Positions 52,143 through 61,575 are shown, counted from the first letter of the stretch. The stretch is 64,000 nt of DNA from JBBSUQ01 sp964389755 (GCA_964389755.1 CAYMEW010000006.1:1-64000), one strand, 5' to 3'. Notes: generated by a model not told the origin, from the sequence alone. Numbers and translations are program-made.

Positions 52143-52562
52143 ATGTTTCAAAACAGGATCGCATACGTATTGCTAAGACTTGGTCTTGCCGTTTCGTTCT
52201 TCGGACACGGATTGGTACGCATTGATGATCTTCCGGGGTTCAGCGCGGGAATTGTAAAGCAATTTGCAGATTCTCCACTTCCGGAAAGTGCTGTTCATGC
52301 CTTTGCATACGTACTTCCGATCATTGAATTTCTCACCGGATTTTTCCTGCTGCTTGGTTTATTCACGCGTTTTTTCCTGATTGTCGGAAGCATTACGATG
52401 ATCGCACTGGTATTCGGTTCGTGTATGATCCAGAACTGGGAAGCCATCAATTCGCAGTTCATTCACCTGTTCTTCCTGGTCCTGTTACTCGGAAACAGCA
52501 ACATGAATACCTTCGCCCTTGATCATGCGCTGGTAAGAAGTCCGGTGCAAAAGGAAGAATAA
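52143..52562 (+). CDS. DoxX family membrane protein
   Basis: A 139-residue protein with four membrane helices and the DoxX-type start RLGLAVSFFGHGLVRI. Members are linked to thiol or quinone redox systems. It is 62 bp downstream of the esterase gene, with a short spacer lacking a strong terminator. Function here is unknown. Confidence 0.85.
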   Translation: MFQNRIAYVLLRLGLAVSFFGHGLVRIDDLPGFSAGIVKQFADSPLPESAVHAFAYVLPIIEFLTGFFLLLGLFTRFFLIVGSITMIALVFGSCMIQNWEAINSQFIHLFFLVLLLGNSNMNTFALDHALVRSPVQKEE

Positions 52563-52574
52563 ATGCGTCCTTGC

Positions 52575-52838
52575 TTAAATGTGTTTGTCCACTTTCTGAT
52601 CCGCAACCAGTGCGTCCCATTCGGATTCGGGCACAGACTGATAGGTATGATCGGAGCAACACAGCATATCCTGTATTCGCAGAATTTCGGGGTATTTCTG
52701 AGCTTCCACGCGAAAGGCCAGTACGCGCTTCCCAAGGATCTGCTTTTCTTCAAAGATCCGGTCGCTCACGATCTTGTAAAAAACCTTTCCGTTCGATAAT
52801 TTCCTATATTGGGGAAAGTCGGTACTTTTGTTACTCAT
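52575..52838 (-). CDS. Conserved small hypothetical protein
   Basis: An 87-residue soluble protein with a Cys pair (DMLCCSD) and no signal. It is divergent from the TPR gene, with both promoters between them. It converges with the DoxX gene, 12 bp away. Not recognised further. Confidence 0.65.
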   Translation of the reverse strand: MSNKSTDFPQYRKLSNGKVFYKIVSDRIFEEKQILGKRVLAFRVEAQKYPEILRIQDMLCCSDHTYQSVPESEWDALVADQKVDKHI

Positions 52839-52851
52839 AGTTCCAAAAATA
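52823..52851. promoter_or_regulatory. Divergent overlapping -7 boxes
   Basis: Plus-strand TACTTTTG (52823-52830) lies 25 bp upstream of the TPR ATG. Minus-strand TATTTTTG (52851-52844) lies 5 bp upstream of the 87-residue gene's ATG. The plus box lies inside the first codons of the minus gene. Confidence 0.4.
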
Positions 52852-52855
52852 AAAA

Positions 52856-53473
52856 ATGTTCGCTAACAAGGCACACGAAAAAGGGTATAATTTGCTGAAT
52901 GAAGGTCGCTATGAAGAGGCACTGGTTCAGTTGAAGAAGGCCGAAAAAGAAACTCCGGACCACCCGGACGTCCAGGGAGACCTTGGTGTCGCGTACATTC
53001 ACCTCGGCAATAAACCAGCCGTTTTTACAGCACTCAACAAGGCCGTGGAACTCCAGCCCGATTACGGTTATCGTTACGCAGCACGGGCTTATGCCAAAGA
53101 TTTTTTCGGGGATCTCGACGGGGCAATTTCCGATTACAGGATCGCGATCCAAAAAGATCCGGAAGATGCCGTGGCGCATAACAACCTCGGTCTGCTCCTT
53201 GAAAAAAAAGGCTATCAGGCCAAAGCAGCTGAAAATTTCCGGCGCGCCGACGAACTTTCGAAGATCGAAAACGAACTGTTTGATGTAATGGACAAACTGG
53301 AGGGTACTTCGAACGAAAAAAAGGAAACTCCGAAGCCGAACACGATCGATCCCACGGAAAAACGCCGGGAAAATGTATCGCATTTCCGGGAATTCAAAAA
53401 GATCTTTACTTCGCGCGAACAGTTCAATGAATTCATCCGCTTCATCCGAAACGGTTTTAAGCTTCCGAAATGA
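52856..53473 (+). CDS. TPR repeat protein
   Basis: A 205-residue soluble protein with three or so TPR units (about 3-140), such as EEALVQLKKAEKETPDHPDVQG and AVAHNNLGLLLEKKGYQAKAAENFRRA. The C-terminal 60 residues are polar and charged. The stop overlaps the nth start by 4 bp (ATGA). It likely scaffolds a complex, but the partner is unknown. Confidence 0.85.
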   Translation: MFANKAHEKGYNLLNEGRYEEALVQLKKAEKETPDHPDVQGDLGVAYIHLGNKPAVFTALNKAVELQPDYGYRYAARAYAKDFFGDLDGAISDYRIAIQKDPEDAVAHNNLGLLLEKKGYQAKAAENFRRADELSKIENELFDVMDKLEGTSNEKKETPKPNTIDPTEKRRENVSHFREFKKIFTSREQFNEFIRFIRNGFKLPK

Positions 53474-54114
53474 CAAAAAAGGAAAAAGCGGCATACATTG
53501 TCGAGCAACTTGAACAACAATATCCCGAAACACCGATCCCGCTGGATCATGACAGTCCGTACACACTGCTCATCGCGGTATTGCTTTCTGCGCAGTGTAC
53601 CGACGCCCGCGTGAATACCGTTACCCCCATTTTATTCAAAAGAGCCGACAATCCTTTCGACATGGTTAAGATGTCCGTGGAAGAAATTCGCGAGATTATT
53701 CGCCCCTGCGGACTTTCCCCGCGAAAATCGGTTGCCATACATACTTTGTCGCAAATTTTGATCGACAAATACGCCGGTGAAGTTCCGGATAACATGGAAA
53801 AACTCGAAGAACTGCCGGGCGTTGGACACAAAACCGCTTCGGTGGTCATGTCGCAGGCGTTTGGCGAACCTGCTTTTCCCGTGGATACACACATTCACCG
53901 CCTGCTTACGCGTTGGGGGATAACTTCCGGAAAGAACGTGGAGCAAACCGAACGGGATGCGAAGAAAATATTCCCCAGGGAACTGTGGAATAAATTGCAC
54001 CTGCAGATCATCTATTACGGACGGGAATTTTCACCTGCTCGAAGTCCCAAAATGGATAAAGATTACATTACCAGGGAAATCGGGACTAAAAAAGCGCTCG
54101 CCGAATTAAAATAA
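53470..54114 (+). CDS. nth: Endonuclease III lacking the iron-sulfur ligands
   Basis: A 214-residue DNA glycosylase/AP lyase for oxidised pyrimidines. HhH GVGHKTASVV contains catalytic K121; D139 is in PVDTHIHR. The four Cys that bind 4Fe-4S in E. coli Nth (187, 194, 197, 203) correspond here to S188, M195, D198 and I204. So the cluster is absent but the catalytic residues remain. The frame is otherwise intact. Related Flavobacteriia forms may share this, so it is likely functional. Confidence 0.93.
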   Translation: MTKKEKAAYIVEQLEQQYPETPIPLDHDSPYTLLIAVLLSAQCTDARVNTVTPILFKRADNPFDMVKMSVEEIREIIRPCGLSPRKSVAIHTLSQILIDKYAGEVPDNMEKLEELPGVGHKTASVVMSQAFGEPAFPVDTHIHRLLTRWGITSGKNVEQTERDAKKIFPRELWNKLHLQIIYYGREFSPARSPKMDKDYITREIGTKKALAELK

Positions 54115-54234
54115 TTCAAAGCAAAGAAGTACGGAATTGTTTTTGAAGTTCAATTGGAACATCCGCTGAATTTATTTTTTCGTAAATGTAAAAGCGGAAT
54201 TGAATTGTTGTAAATTGAATTAAAATACACCACT

Positions 54235-54651
54235 ATGAAAACGCTCTTCTTTGCCCTTTTAGCCGGATTTTTCATTACACAGAATGCTCATGCGCAAAAC
54301 GTGATTGCAGCCGGACAGGAACCGGCCTGGATTCTCGATTACGACGGCAGCAAGACTTTCATGCTTTACATCGGGGAAAATGCCTTTGCCTACACGCTCG
54401 TTTCAAACCCGGCGCCGGAAGGCTCCATGCGCGAGATCTCAGAAAGCTGGGTATTGCGCGGGGAAGACGGCAAACTCGCCACACTGGTCATTGAATATTT
54501 TGATCCCGAAAGCGCTGAATCCTGCCCGTGTTTTCATGACCTCGGCGAAGGAAACAATGCCGGGAAAGCGTACCTCATCACCGAAAACAACCAGTTTTAC
54601 ATCGGTTGCGCCGAATTTTGGGACAACCAGATGTACTCGTCCAATGACTGA
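54235..54651 (+). CDS. Secreted small beta protein (COG3650-like)
   Basis: A 138-residue protein with signal peptide MKTLFFALLAGFFITQNAHAQ. It starts AAGQEPAWILDYDGS, a 'xGxEPxW' motif seen in COG3650-type envelope proteins. Cys residues near SCPCFHD and IGCAEFW could form disulfides. Function unknown. The upstream 120 bp is AT-rich with no clear -7 box. Confidence 0.75.
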   Translation: MKTLFFALLAGFFITQNAHAQNVIAAGQEPAWILDYDGSKTFMLYIGENAFAYTLVSNPAPEGSMREISESWVLRGEDGKLATLVIEYFDPESAESCPCFHDLGEGNNAGKAYLITENNQFYIGCAEFWDNQMYSSND

Positions 54652-54756
54652 AAATTACATCTGAAGAAATTCTAATGCAGGAGTGATCAGAGGTGTCATC
54701 CGTGGCTTCGTAACAGACAGATTACCTGGCATCAAAAAATGCATCTGTTGACGGTG

Positions 54757-55638
54757 TCAGCCTTCTTCTTTCACCGGCTCGGCAGTCGTGTAATCCACTT
54801 CCGGGCGCTTCAGTCCACGCCACAATATGATCACGCCGGCAATCACGAACGGGATACTTAATATTTGCCCCGTATTAATCGCCCAGGTATAATCGCGCGC
54901 TGTCTGACCGACCTTAAAGAACTCCACGATGAAACGTGCACCGAACAGTAGGATCAGGAACATTCCGAAAATAACTCCGGGTTTTTTCCAAAGTTGTTTT
55001 TTCCAGTACATGAACATCAGGATGGCGAATATCGTGATGTATGAAAATGCCTCGTACAACTGTGCCGGGTGGCGTGGTGTGTTATCGTAGGTGTTCAGTT
55101 CGTCATTATAGAATCGCTCAAAGCTGAAAGCCCAGGGAACATTAGTAGGGTGACCAACGATCTCGGAATTCATCAAATTCCCCAAACGAATAAAACAGCC
55201 TGCAATGGCAATCGGTGCCACAATGCGATCCAGTATCCAGATCATGGGTTTATGCGACACGCGGCGCGAATAAATGTATAGTGCTATCAAAATCGCAATT
55301 GCACCGCCGTGACTTGCCAGTCCGCCTTCCCATACTTTCAGAATATCCAGCGGATGCGAGAAATAGCCGCGTTCCACTACACGGCCGTCTATGACCTGAT
55401 CCCAGTAAGGCCCGTAAAAAAGTACATGTCCGAGACGCGCACCAATAACAGTCGCCAGGATCATGTAAAGTACCAGCTTGTCCAGTTGCGTTTCAGGAAT
55501 CCGTTCTTTGGCGAACATGCGTTTGATCACGAAATAACCGATGATCAGCCCTGTTACGAAGAGCAGTCCGTAATAGTTCGGCGTTCGATAGCCGTCAATG
55601 ATATTCGGGTCAACGTCCCAATGGATCACTAAATTCAC
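54757..55638 (-). CDS. lgt: Prolipoprotein diacylglyceryl transferase
   Basis: A 293-residue multi-spanning membrane enzyme that lipidates the Cys of prolipoproteins, consistent with the many lipoproteins in this window. Signatures are GARLGHVLFYG, GGLASHGGAIA with the catalytic His, and RLGNLMNSEIVG. The C-terminus carries a polar tail. It is probably monocistronic. Confidence 0.96.
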   Translation of the reverse strand: MNLVIHWDVDPNIIDGYRTPNYYGLLFVTGLIIGYFVIKRMFAKERIPETQLDKLVLYMILATVIGARLGHVLFYGPYWDQVIDGRVVERGYFSHPLDILKVWEGGLASHGGAIAILIALYIYSRRVSHKPMIWILDRIVAPIAIAGCFIRLGNLMNSEIVGHPTNVPWAFSFERFYNDELNTYDNTPRHPAQLYEAFSYITIFAILMFMYWKKQLWKKPGVIFGMFLILLFGARFIVEFFKVGQTARDYTWAINTGQILSIPFVIAGVIILWRGLKRPEVDYTTAEPVKEEG

Positions 55639-55718
55639 GTCTTTGTACTTTAAGTTGGGATAAAGATAGAATTTTTTAACGGCCTTAAAAACCTTCGTTA
55701 TCCGAATAATTTAAATCT

Positions 55719-56015
55719 TCAGAGAAACCGTCTTATCAGGAATGCAATCGGGTAACAAATTAAAAAATCGTATAAAAAGTGTAGGATGTTAAACCCGTGC
55801 AAGCTATTGCCATCTACGGAAAACACAAAGTAATCAAATGGAATGCCGGCTTTCACAAAAACGGAAACAGGGTCAGCACGAACTTGTAGAATGACCTGTA
55901 TGAAACTCATGCTAAAGAGGATCAGTAAAACCACTAAAGCCACCGAAACTAAAGTTTTACAGACGGAGATGATCACACGAAACCATTCGAGGATGCTATC
56001 CGCTTTATCGGACAT
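55719..56015 (-). CDS. Small membrane protein
   Basis: A 98-residue protein with two hydrophobic segments (about 15-45 and 78-95). Its start overlaps the stop of the FKBP gene by 11 bp, suggesting co-translation. No family recognised. Confidence 0.6.
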   Translation of the reverse strand: MSDKADSILEWFRVIISVCKTLVSVALVVLLILFSMSFIQVILQVRADPVSVFVKAGIPFDYFVFSVDGNSLHGFNILHFLYDFLICYPIAFLIRRFL

Positions 56016-56454
56016 CGGTAACCTCGAGTTCGAAAATTAAAATGGAATTGGCCGGAATATCATCGAGTTTGCGATCGCCGTAAGCTAATTGCGGAGGAGC
56101 GATCAGGTATGCCTTCCCTCCTTTTTTGAGATTCAGCATAATTTCTTTCCAGGCACCGATCAACTGGCTGACCTTGAAACTCACCGGCTCCTGACTTCGA
56201 TCGTCGAATACTTTTCCATTCAGCAGACTTCCCTTATATGTAAAATCAACCACGTTCTCGAACTTGATGTATTCACCGGTTCCCGGATCGTCAATGCGAT
56301 AATACAAACCACTGTCGCTGCGTGTTAACGCGAGTTTGTGTTTGTTTACGTAGGCTTCGATACGTTCGTCGAAACCAGACTTATCCGCTTCGTTGTATGT
56401 CTTACAGGCGCTGAGTAAAAAGAAGAAGGAACTTATCAGGAAAATGTATTTCAT
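56005..56454 (-). CDS. FKBP-type peptidyl-prolyl isomerase, lipoprotein
   Basis: A 149-residue protein with lipoprotein signal ending at C17 (FLLSACKT). The FKBP fold is recognised from FTYKGSLLNGKVFDD, FKVSQLIGAWKEIMLNLKKG, APPQLAYGDRK and IPANSILIFELEV. It is a periplasmic folding factor. It overlaps the TraB-like gene upstream by 4 bp and the small membrane gene downstream by 11 bp. Confidence 0.9.
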   Translation of the reverse strand: MKYIFLISSFFFLLSACKTYNEADKSGFDERIEAYVNKHKLALTRSDSGLYYRIDDPGTGEYIKFENVVDFTYKGSLLNGKVFDDRSQEPVSFKVSQLIGAWKEIMLNLKKGGKAYLIAPPQLAYGDRKLDDIPANSILIFELEVTDVR

Positions 56455-57347
56455 AATTTTACGGGTGTCAGGGTGTAACCTTCACGCTCAAGCAGGCGGA
56501 TCAGTCCGTTCGGACCTCCGAGATGTCCTGCGCCGACCGCTATAAATGTACTTTTCTTTCGGATCAGCTGTCCGATGCGCGGGATCCAGTTTGCATTGCG
56601 CTGCCCGAGGAAGCGGTCTTCCTCTTCGGAAAGAATTCCCTTTTCATTATGAATGAGCATGTACAGTGAATCGACTTGTTGTCGGAGGTAAATTTGCTGC
56701 ATGCGTTGCGTCAGTTCTGTGTTTGCCTGATCATCACGAATGACTTCCATCACCATCGCGGTTTGTTGCAGATTGGTTAAACCATCGAAAAAACCCATTT
56801 GTTGCTCCAGGGTTTCCAGGCCGAACAACGAAATCTCCCGTGCTTTCACCAGGCTGTCAATCGAAAGTTCGTAAGAAGCGGTATTTCCCGAATACTGCAT
56901 TTGCGTTGCCATTTGTACCACCATAAAGGGTTTCATTTGTCCCATCGTCAGGCGAAACTGCTCGCGACTCATTCCCATATTCGCTTCCGCCCAGTCGAGG
57001 ATCGAATCGGTTTGTGCCTCGTTGAAAAAGTCGAAAAAACTCCCTTCTTTCAAAAACACGAATTTCATCGCTTCGGCAGGATCCGGCAGTTCTCCGAGTT
57101 CGGTCACGACCTGTTCCGATGAGCCTATCAATTCGCGAAGTGATTCCGGGAAGTAAAAGTGTTTGCGTTCGATGAGGTGAATGGTTCCGAATAAATAGCA
57201 GTCTTTCTTTACATTCTTCCCGCTGATCTTCCACAACAGGGAACTTTCGGACATGGGATACGGATGTACATCGCGCACTGTTTTTGAACCGGAAGTACCC
57301 AGCACAAAACAGGAAAGCAGTGCTATAAATGCGACTAAACGCGTCAT
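56451..57347 (-). CDS. TraB/GumN family protein
   Basis: A 298-residue protein with an N-terminal signal peptide, then LLWKISG, GTIHLIERKHF (the GTxH motif), TELGELPD, GLETLEQQ and VGAGHLGGPNG, all typical of TraB/GumN. Predicted periplasmic or membrane-anchored metalloprotease-like protein. It overlaps the FKBP gene by 4 bp and the methyltransferase by 4 bp, forming a tight minus-strand operon. Confidence 0.9.
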   Translation of the reverse strand: MTRLVAFIALLSCFVLGTSGSKTVRDVHPYPMSESSLLWKISGKNVKKDCYLFGTIHLIERKHFYFPESLRELIGSSEQVVTELGELPDPAEAMKFVFLKEGSFFDFFNEAQTDSILDWAEANMGMSREQFRLTMGQMKPFMVVQMATQMQYSGNTASYELSIDSLVKAREISLFGLETLEQQMGFFDGLTNLQQTAMVMEVIRDDQANTELTQRMQQIYLRQQVDSLYMLIHNEKGILSEEEDRFLGQRNANWIPRIGQLIRKKSTFIAVGAGHLGGPNGLIRLLEREGYTLTPVKL

Positions 57348-58069
57348 GCGAGTGTTAGTTCGGCCAGGTAATGATCGTCTTCCTCGTGCACGCGGATGGC
57401 CTTTAAACCGGCTTTTTTCGCAGTTTGGAAAAGGTTGTCAAAATCCACGTACAACCAGTCGAACCAGGGAGAAAGGTCTTTCTTATACTTCATGCGGAAG
57501 CGGAAATTACCGTAATACTCGGTATTCAGATCGATCCAGAAACTACCGTCTTCATCTTCGTACAGGTATTTAATATCCGAGGAATCGCAAAGAATTTTTC
57601 CACCGGGTTTGAGAAGAGATTTGGCATGCAACAACGTTTGTTCCAGTTTGCTGAGTTTTCCTGCGATGCCGAGGCCGTTCATAAGCAAAAGGATCGTATC
57701 GAACTGTTCTCCTTCGAGTTGGAAGAAATTTTCCTGCACAGCATCGATGCCCTGGCTTTGCATGTAAGAAACCGCTCCGGGTGAAATGTCGATCGCTTTA
57801 ACAGTGTGCCCGCGATCCATCAATTCCAGGGCGTGTACACCCGCACCGGCTCCCACGTCCAGTACTTTTCCCTGCGCCCGTTCGATCGCCAACTGTTCGA
57901 TCTTCGGCATTTCGGCAAAAGTCCGGAAGAGGACTTCGAGGGGAATAATATCATCATCACACATATCGCTGGAAACGATAATGTCTTCGGGTTTGCGCTG
58001 CTTGCTGTAAGTCAGGATCGCCTGCCCAATCGGATCTCCGATTTTTTTATCCATGCTGGTCGTCGTCAT
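57344..58069 (-). CDS. Class I SAM-dependent methyltransferase
   Basis: A 241-residue methyltransferase with motif I VLDVGAGAGVHALEL, motif II KAIDISPGAV and the LLLMNGLGI segment. The N-terminal helix bundle and C-terminal beta-meander are typical of small-molecule enzymes. It is in an operon with the pRiA4b ORF-3-like gene and TraB/GumN. Substrate unknown. Confidence 0.88.
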   Translation of the reverse strand: MTTTSMDKKIGDPIGQAILTYSKQRKPEDIIVSSDMCDDDIIPLEVLFRTFAEMPKIEQLAIERAQGKVLDVGAGAGVHALELMDRGHTVKAIDISPGAVSYMQSQGIDAVQENFFQLEGEQFDTILLLMNGLGIAGKLSKLEQTLLHAKSLLKPGGKILCDSSDIKYLYEDEDGSFWIDLNTEYYGNFRFRMKYKKDLSPWFDWLYVDFDNLFQTAKKAGLKAIRVHEEDDHYLAELTLA

Positions 58070-58612
58070 TTAATAATCTTCGTAAGTGGAAAAATCACCT
58101 TCCTCGTAGCCGTCTTCGAAGTCATCGAACCCAAATTCGTCCTCGTCTTCAAAACCGTCATCCGACATATCCACATCCTCCGGGTCGCGCGAGTCTTCCG
58201 GAGGAGCCATTCCTACCGCGAGTTTGACCTCCGGCTTTTCGGGTGCCTGCTCTTCCGTTCCGATCAATTCGATCAGGAAAATCCACATTCGCATGAAATC
58301 ATAGACGAGGATAAACTTCTGATCGCCTTCGGTTACGAAGTTTTTCAATACCGCGGTTTTCATCACTCCCGGCACATCATCTGCTTCGGTCTCATCTCCG
58401 TAAGACATATCCATCAGGCTGATCTCGCGCCCCTTGTCCCAGTTATCGTTTGAAACATAAAAGGATGCCATTTGCTCACCTGTAAAATTGAAAGCACTGA
58501 CAATTGCGCGGTAAAAGCCTTCGAAGGTACTGCTATCGCTGATCAGGATGTCGCGAAAGACTTCCGAACTGGTCTCGGAATCGAGTAAAACTCTGAATTT
58601 TAGTCCCGCCAT
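58070..58612 (-). CDS. pRiA4b ORF-3-like protein with acidic tail
   Basis: A 180-residue protein of the PF07929 (plasmid pRiA4b ORF-3-like) type, recognised from the FRVLLDSETSSEVFRDILI and FTGEQMASFYVSNDNWDKG segments. The last 45 residues are almost all Asp/Glu/Phe/Gly and may be disordered. Such domains occur beside transposons and elsewhere, and there is no IS here. It is immediately upstream of the methyltransferase gene. Function unknown. Confidence 0.8.
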   Translation of the reverse strand: MAGLKFRVLLDSETSSEVFRDILISDSSTFEGFYRAIVSAFNFTGEQMASFYVSNDNWDKGREISLMDMSYGDETEADDVPGVMKTAVLKNFVTEGDQKFILVYDFMRMWIFLIELIGTEEQAPEKPEVKLAVGMAPPEDSRDPEDVDMSDDGFEDEDEFGFDDFEDGYEEGDFSTYEDY

Positions 58613-58660
58613 TTTTGCTTACTTTTTTAAACTTTAAAGTTACTGATTTTGTCGGAAGCG

Positions 58661-60082
58661 CTACCCTTTTTCGGTAATTCCGAGTTCTTCTGCTATGCGG
58701 AACATGTAGTTACGCGCCTCTTCGTAGTTGTTGCTGATCGTTCCTTCAAGGATCGCGTCCTTGATCCGGTTCTTGATCTGTCCCACTTCATTACAGGGCT
58801 GCAGCCCGAAGGTATCCATGATCTCCTGCCCGTTGACAGGCGGCTGGAAGTTGCGCACACGGTCCTTCTCTTCGACGATGCGTAGTTTTTCTTCCACGAC
58901 CTGGAAGTTCCGTTTGTATTTCCGGACCTTGAACTCATTTTTCGAGGTGATATCCGCATTGCAGAGAAGCATCAGGTCATCAATATCATCACCTGCTTCG
59001 AAAAGCAGCCTGCGTACCGCACTGTCCGTTACGATCCCTTTCACGAGCGCAATCGGACGCAGGTGCAATCGTACGAGTTTCTGCACGTATTTCATTTTCT
59101 GGTCGAGCGGAAGTTTCATACGTTTGAAGATTCGCGGAACCATGCGGGCCCCAATCTCCTCGTGACCATGAAAGGTCCACCCTGCCTCCGGATCGAAGCG
59201 TTTGGTAACCGGCTTGGCAATATCATGCATGATCGCTGCCCAGCGTAACCAGAGGTCGTCGGTATTTTCCGAAATATTATCCAGCACCTCCAGGGTGTGG
59301 TAAAAGTTGTCTTTGTGACTTTTTCCTTCAATGGTCTCCACTCCCTGCAACGCTGTCATTTCCGGGAAAAATTCCTGTAAGAGTCGCGTCGAATAAAGTA
59401 ATTTAAATCCGCGGGAAGGCACTTTGGCCAGGATGATCTTATTGAGTTCATCCTGTATGCGCTCCTGGGAAATTATGGAGATGCGTCCGGCATTTTCACG
59501 GATCGACTCGAGACTTTTATGTTCGATGCGAAAATTCAACTGGGTCGCAAAGCGGATTGCACGCATCATGCGCAGCGGATCGTCGGAATAAGTCCGGTCA
59601 GGATCGAGTGGCGTTCTTAAAATACCGTTATCAAGATCCTCCAGTCCGTTAAAGGGATCAACAAGGTTCCCGAAGCGCTCCGCATGCAGGTCCAGTGCCA
59701 ACGCGTTGATCGTAAAATCGCGCCGCTGCTGGTCATCTTCGAGCGTGCCGTTTTCCACGATCGGTTTGCGCGAGTCGCGCCGGTACGATTCTTTACGCGC
59801 TCCGACAAATTCCACTTCGAGGTCTTTGTACCGGAACTGTGCCGTTCCGAAATTCTCAAATACGGATACTTTCTTAACGCGCAGTTTTGCAGCGGCTTTG
59901 CGCGCCAGTTCGAGGCCGTTTCCAACCACTACAATATCGATATCCTTGCTGCCACGTTCGAGCAACAGGTCGCGCACAAATCCCCCGATCACATACGCCT
60001 GTGTGTTTTCTTCTGTAACGATCTCGGAAACAACCTTAAATACGGGATGCCGCAAACGGGCGGCAAAATTCGATTCTGACAT
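58661..60082 (-). CDS. cca: CCA-adding tRNA nucleotidyltransferase with HD domain
   Basis: A 473-residue class II nucleotidyltransferase. The catalytic head has GGFVRDLLL (33-41) and D47-I-D49, followed by RRDFTINAL, DPLRMMRAIRFA and an HD domain with MHDIAKP. It adds or repairs the CCA end of tRNAs, needed here because the tRNA-Lys gene does not encode CCA. It has its own -7 box. Confidence 0.95.
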   Translation of the reverse strand: MSESNFAARLRHPVFKVVSEIVTEENTQAYVIGGFVRDLLLERGSKDIDIVVVGNGLELARKAAAKLRVKKVSVFENFGTAQFRYKDLEVEFVGARKESYRRDSRKPIVENGTLEDDQQRRDFTINALALDLHAERFGNLVDPFNGLEDLDNGILRTPLDPDRTYSDDPLRMMRAIRFATQLNFRIEHKSLESIRENAGRISIISQERIQDELNKIILAKVPSRGFKLLYSTRLLQEFFPEMTALQGVETIEGKSHKDNFYHTLEVLDNISENTDDLWLRWAAIMHDIAKPVTKRFDPEAGWTFHGHEEIGARMVPRIFKRMKLPLDQKMKYVQKLVRLHLRPIALVKGIVTDSAVRRLLFEAGDDIDDLMLLCNADITSKNEFKVRKYKRNFQVVEEKLRIVEEKDRVRNFQPPVNGQEIMDTFGLQPCNEVGQIKNRIKDAILEGTISNNYEEARNYMFRIAEELGITEKG

Positions 60083-60090
60083 TGCGGGTG

Positions 60091-60098
60091 CAAAGATA
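60091..60098 (-). promoter_or_regulatory. -7 box of cca
   Basis: CAAAGATA reads TATCTTTG on the minus strand, 8 bp upstream of the cca ATG (60082). Confidence 0.55.
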
Positions 60099-60192
60099 TG
60101 ATTTTTTTGTTTTTCGGGAGGTGAGCCGCAAACGCGTATCTGCTTTATTCAAAAGAAAAAACTTCTGTTTTTACGATACGCCGGAAAATGCC

Positions 60193-60200
60193 TAATTTTG
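60193..60200 (+). promoter_or_regulatory. -7 box of rimO
   Basis: TAATTTTG fits TAnnTTTG and is only 4 bp upstream of the rimO ATG (60205), implying a nearly leaderless mRNA. Confidence 0.5.
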
Positions 60201-60204
60201 CACA

Positions 60205-61515
60205 ATGAAAACACGTACACTCCGCAAAAACAAAGTCAATGTGGTGACGCTCGGATGTTCCAAAAACCTCTTCGATTCTGAGGTGATGATGGCGCAACTC
60301 CGTGCCAATAATTTCGACGTGGAACACGAAGCCACACAGGACGATTCGGAGATCGTGATCATAAACACCTGCGGATTTATCGACAATGCCAAGCAGGAAT
60401 CCATCGATACGATCCTGCGCTATGCCGAGGCAAAACAGGACGGCCTGGTAGATAAGGTCTATGTGACCGGTTGTTTGTCGGAACGTTACCGCGACGAACT
60501 TGAAACGGAAATCCCGGAAGTGGATGCCTTTTTCGGTACGCGAGAACTTCCGCGTCTGCTCAAAACGCTCAAAGCCGATTACAAGCATGAACTGGTGGGG
60601 GAACGCCTGCTTACCACACCTTCGCATTACGCGTATTTCAAGATTGCCGAAGGCTGCGACCGCCCCTGCTCTTTTTGCGCAATTCCGCTCATGCGCGGGA
60701 AACATGTTTCCACGCCGATGGAACAGCTTGTCGAACAAGCACGCGGACTGGCTGCCAAGGGAGTGAAAGAACTGATGCTTATTGCGCAGGACCTCACCTA
60801 TTACGGACTCGACATTTATAAAAAACGTACGCTGGCAGAACTGACCGATCGTTTGGCGGATGTGGAAGGAATTGACTGGATCCGTCTGCATTATGCATTC
60901 CCGTCCGGTTTCCCGATGGATGTACTCGACGTCATGCGCGAACGTTCCAATGTATGCAATTACCTCGACATGCCGCTGCAACATGGCTCCACAGACATGC
61001 TTAAAGCCATGCGACGCGGAATTACGCGTGAAAAAACCGAAGAACTTGTAAATCGCATTCGCGAAAAAGTCCCGGGAATTGCGATGCGAACCACATTGAT
61101 CGCGGGTTATCCCGGGGAAACGGAGGCAGACTTTGAAGAAATGTACAGCTTCGTGGAACGGATGCGCTTCGACAGGCTCGGAATCTTTGCTTATTCGCAC
61201 GAAGAAAATACACACGCGTACAATTTTGAAGACAATGTGCCTGCAAAGGTTAAAAAGCAACGTGCCGATGCGATCATGGAATTACAGTCAGGCATCAGCT
61301 ATGAACTGAACCAACAGAAGGTTGGAAAAACCCTTCCTGTACTGTTCGATCGCGCCGAAGGAGACTATTTCATCGGGCGGACCGAATTCGATTCACCGGA
61401 AGTGGATAACGAAGTACTTGTCAAGAAATCGGAAGGTTATGTGCGTCTCGGAGACTTTGCCAATGTGCACATTGAAAGTGCCGATCACTACGATTTGTAC
61501 GGAAAACTTGTTTAA
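60205..61515 (+). CDS. rimO: Ribosomal protein S12 methylthiotransferase
   Basis: A 436-residue radical-SAM MTTase that modifies an Asp of ribosomal protein S12. The N-terminal cluster has C18, C56 and C90; the radical-SAM cluster is C151-x3-C155-x2-C158 (CDRPCSFC). A C-terminal TRAM-like domain follows at about 375-436. The LGCSKNLFDSEVMM segment at the N-terminus separates it from MiaB. No operon partner. Confidence 0.96.
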   Translation: MKTRTLRKNKVNVVTLGCSKNLFDSEVMMAQLRANNFDVEHEATQDDSEIVIINTCGFIDNAKQESIDTILRYAEAKQDGLVDKVYVTGCLSERYRDELETEIPEVDAFFGTRELPRLLKTLKADYKHELVGERLLTTPSHYAYFKIAEGCDRPCSFCAIPLMRGKHVSTPMEQLVEQARGLAAKGVKELMLIAQDLTYYGLDIYKKRTLAELTDRLADVEGIDWIRLHYAFPSGFPMDVLDVMRERSNVCNYLDMPLQHGSTDMLKAMRRGITREKTEELVNRIREKVPGIAMRTTLIAGYPGETEADFEEMYSFVERMRFDRLGIFAYSHEENTHAYNFEDNVPAKVKKQRADAIMELQSGISYELNQQKVGKTLPVLFDRAEGDYFIGRTEFDSPEVDNEVLVKKSEGYVRLGDFANVHIESADHYDLYGKLV

Positions 61516-61575
61516 GTCGCTTTAAAACCGGTTCACAAATAATTTGTACTTTGCAGCTGACGTAAGCCTTACTGC

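Noticed and set aside
60145..61260. A 371-codon frame antisense to rimO
   Set aside because: Shadow of a strongly recognised gene; protein is Phe/His-rich and unlike any family.
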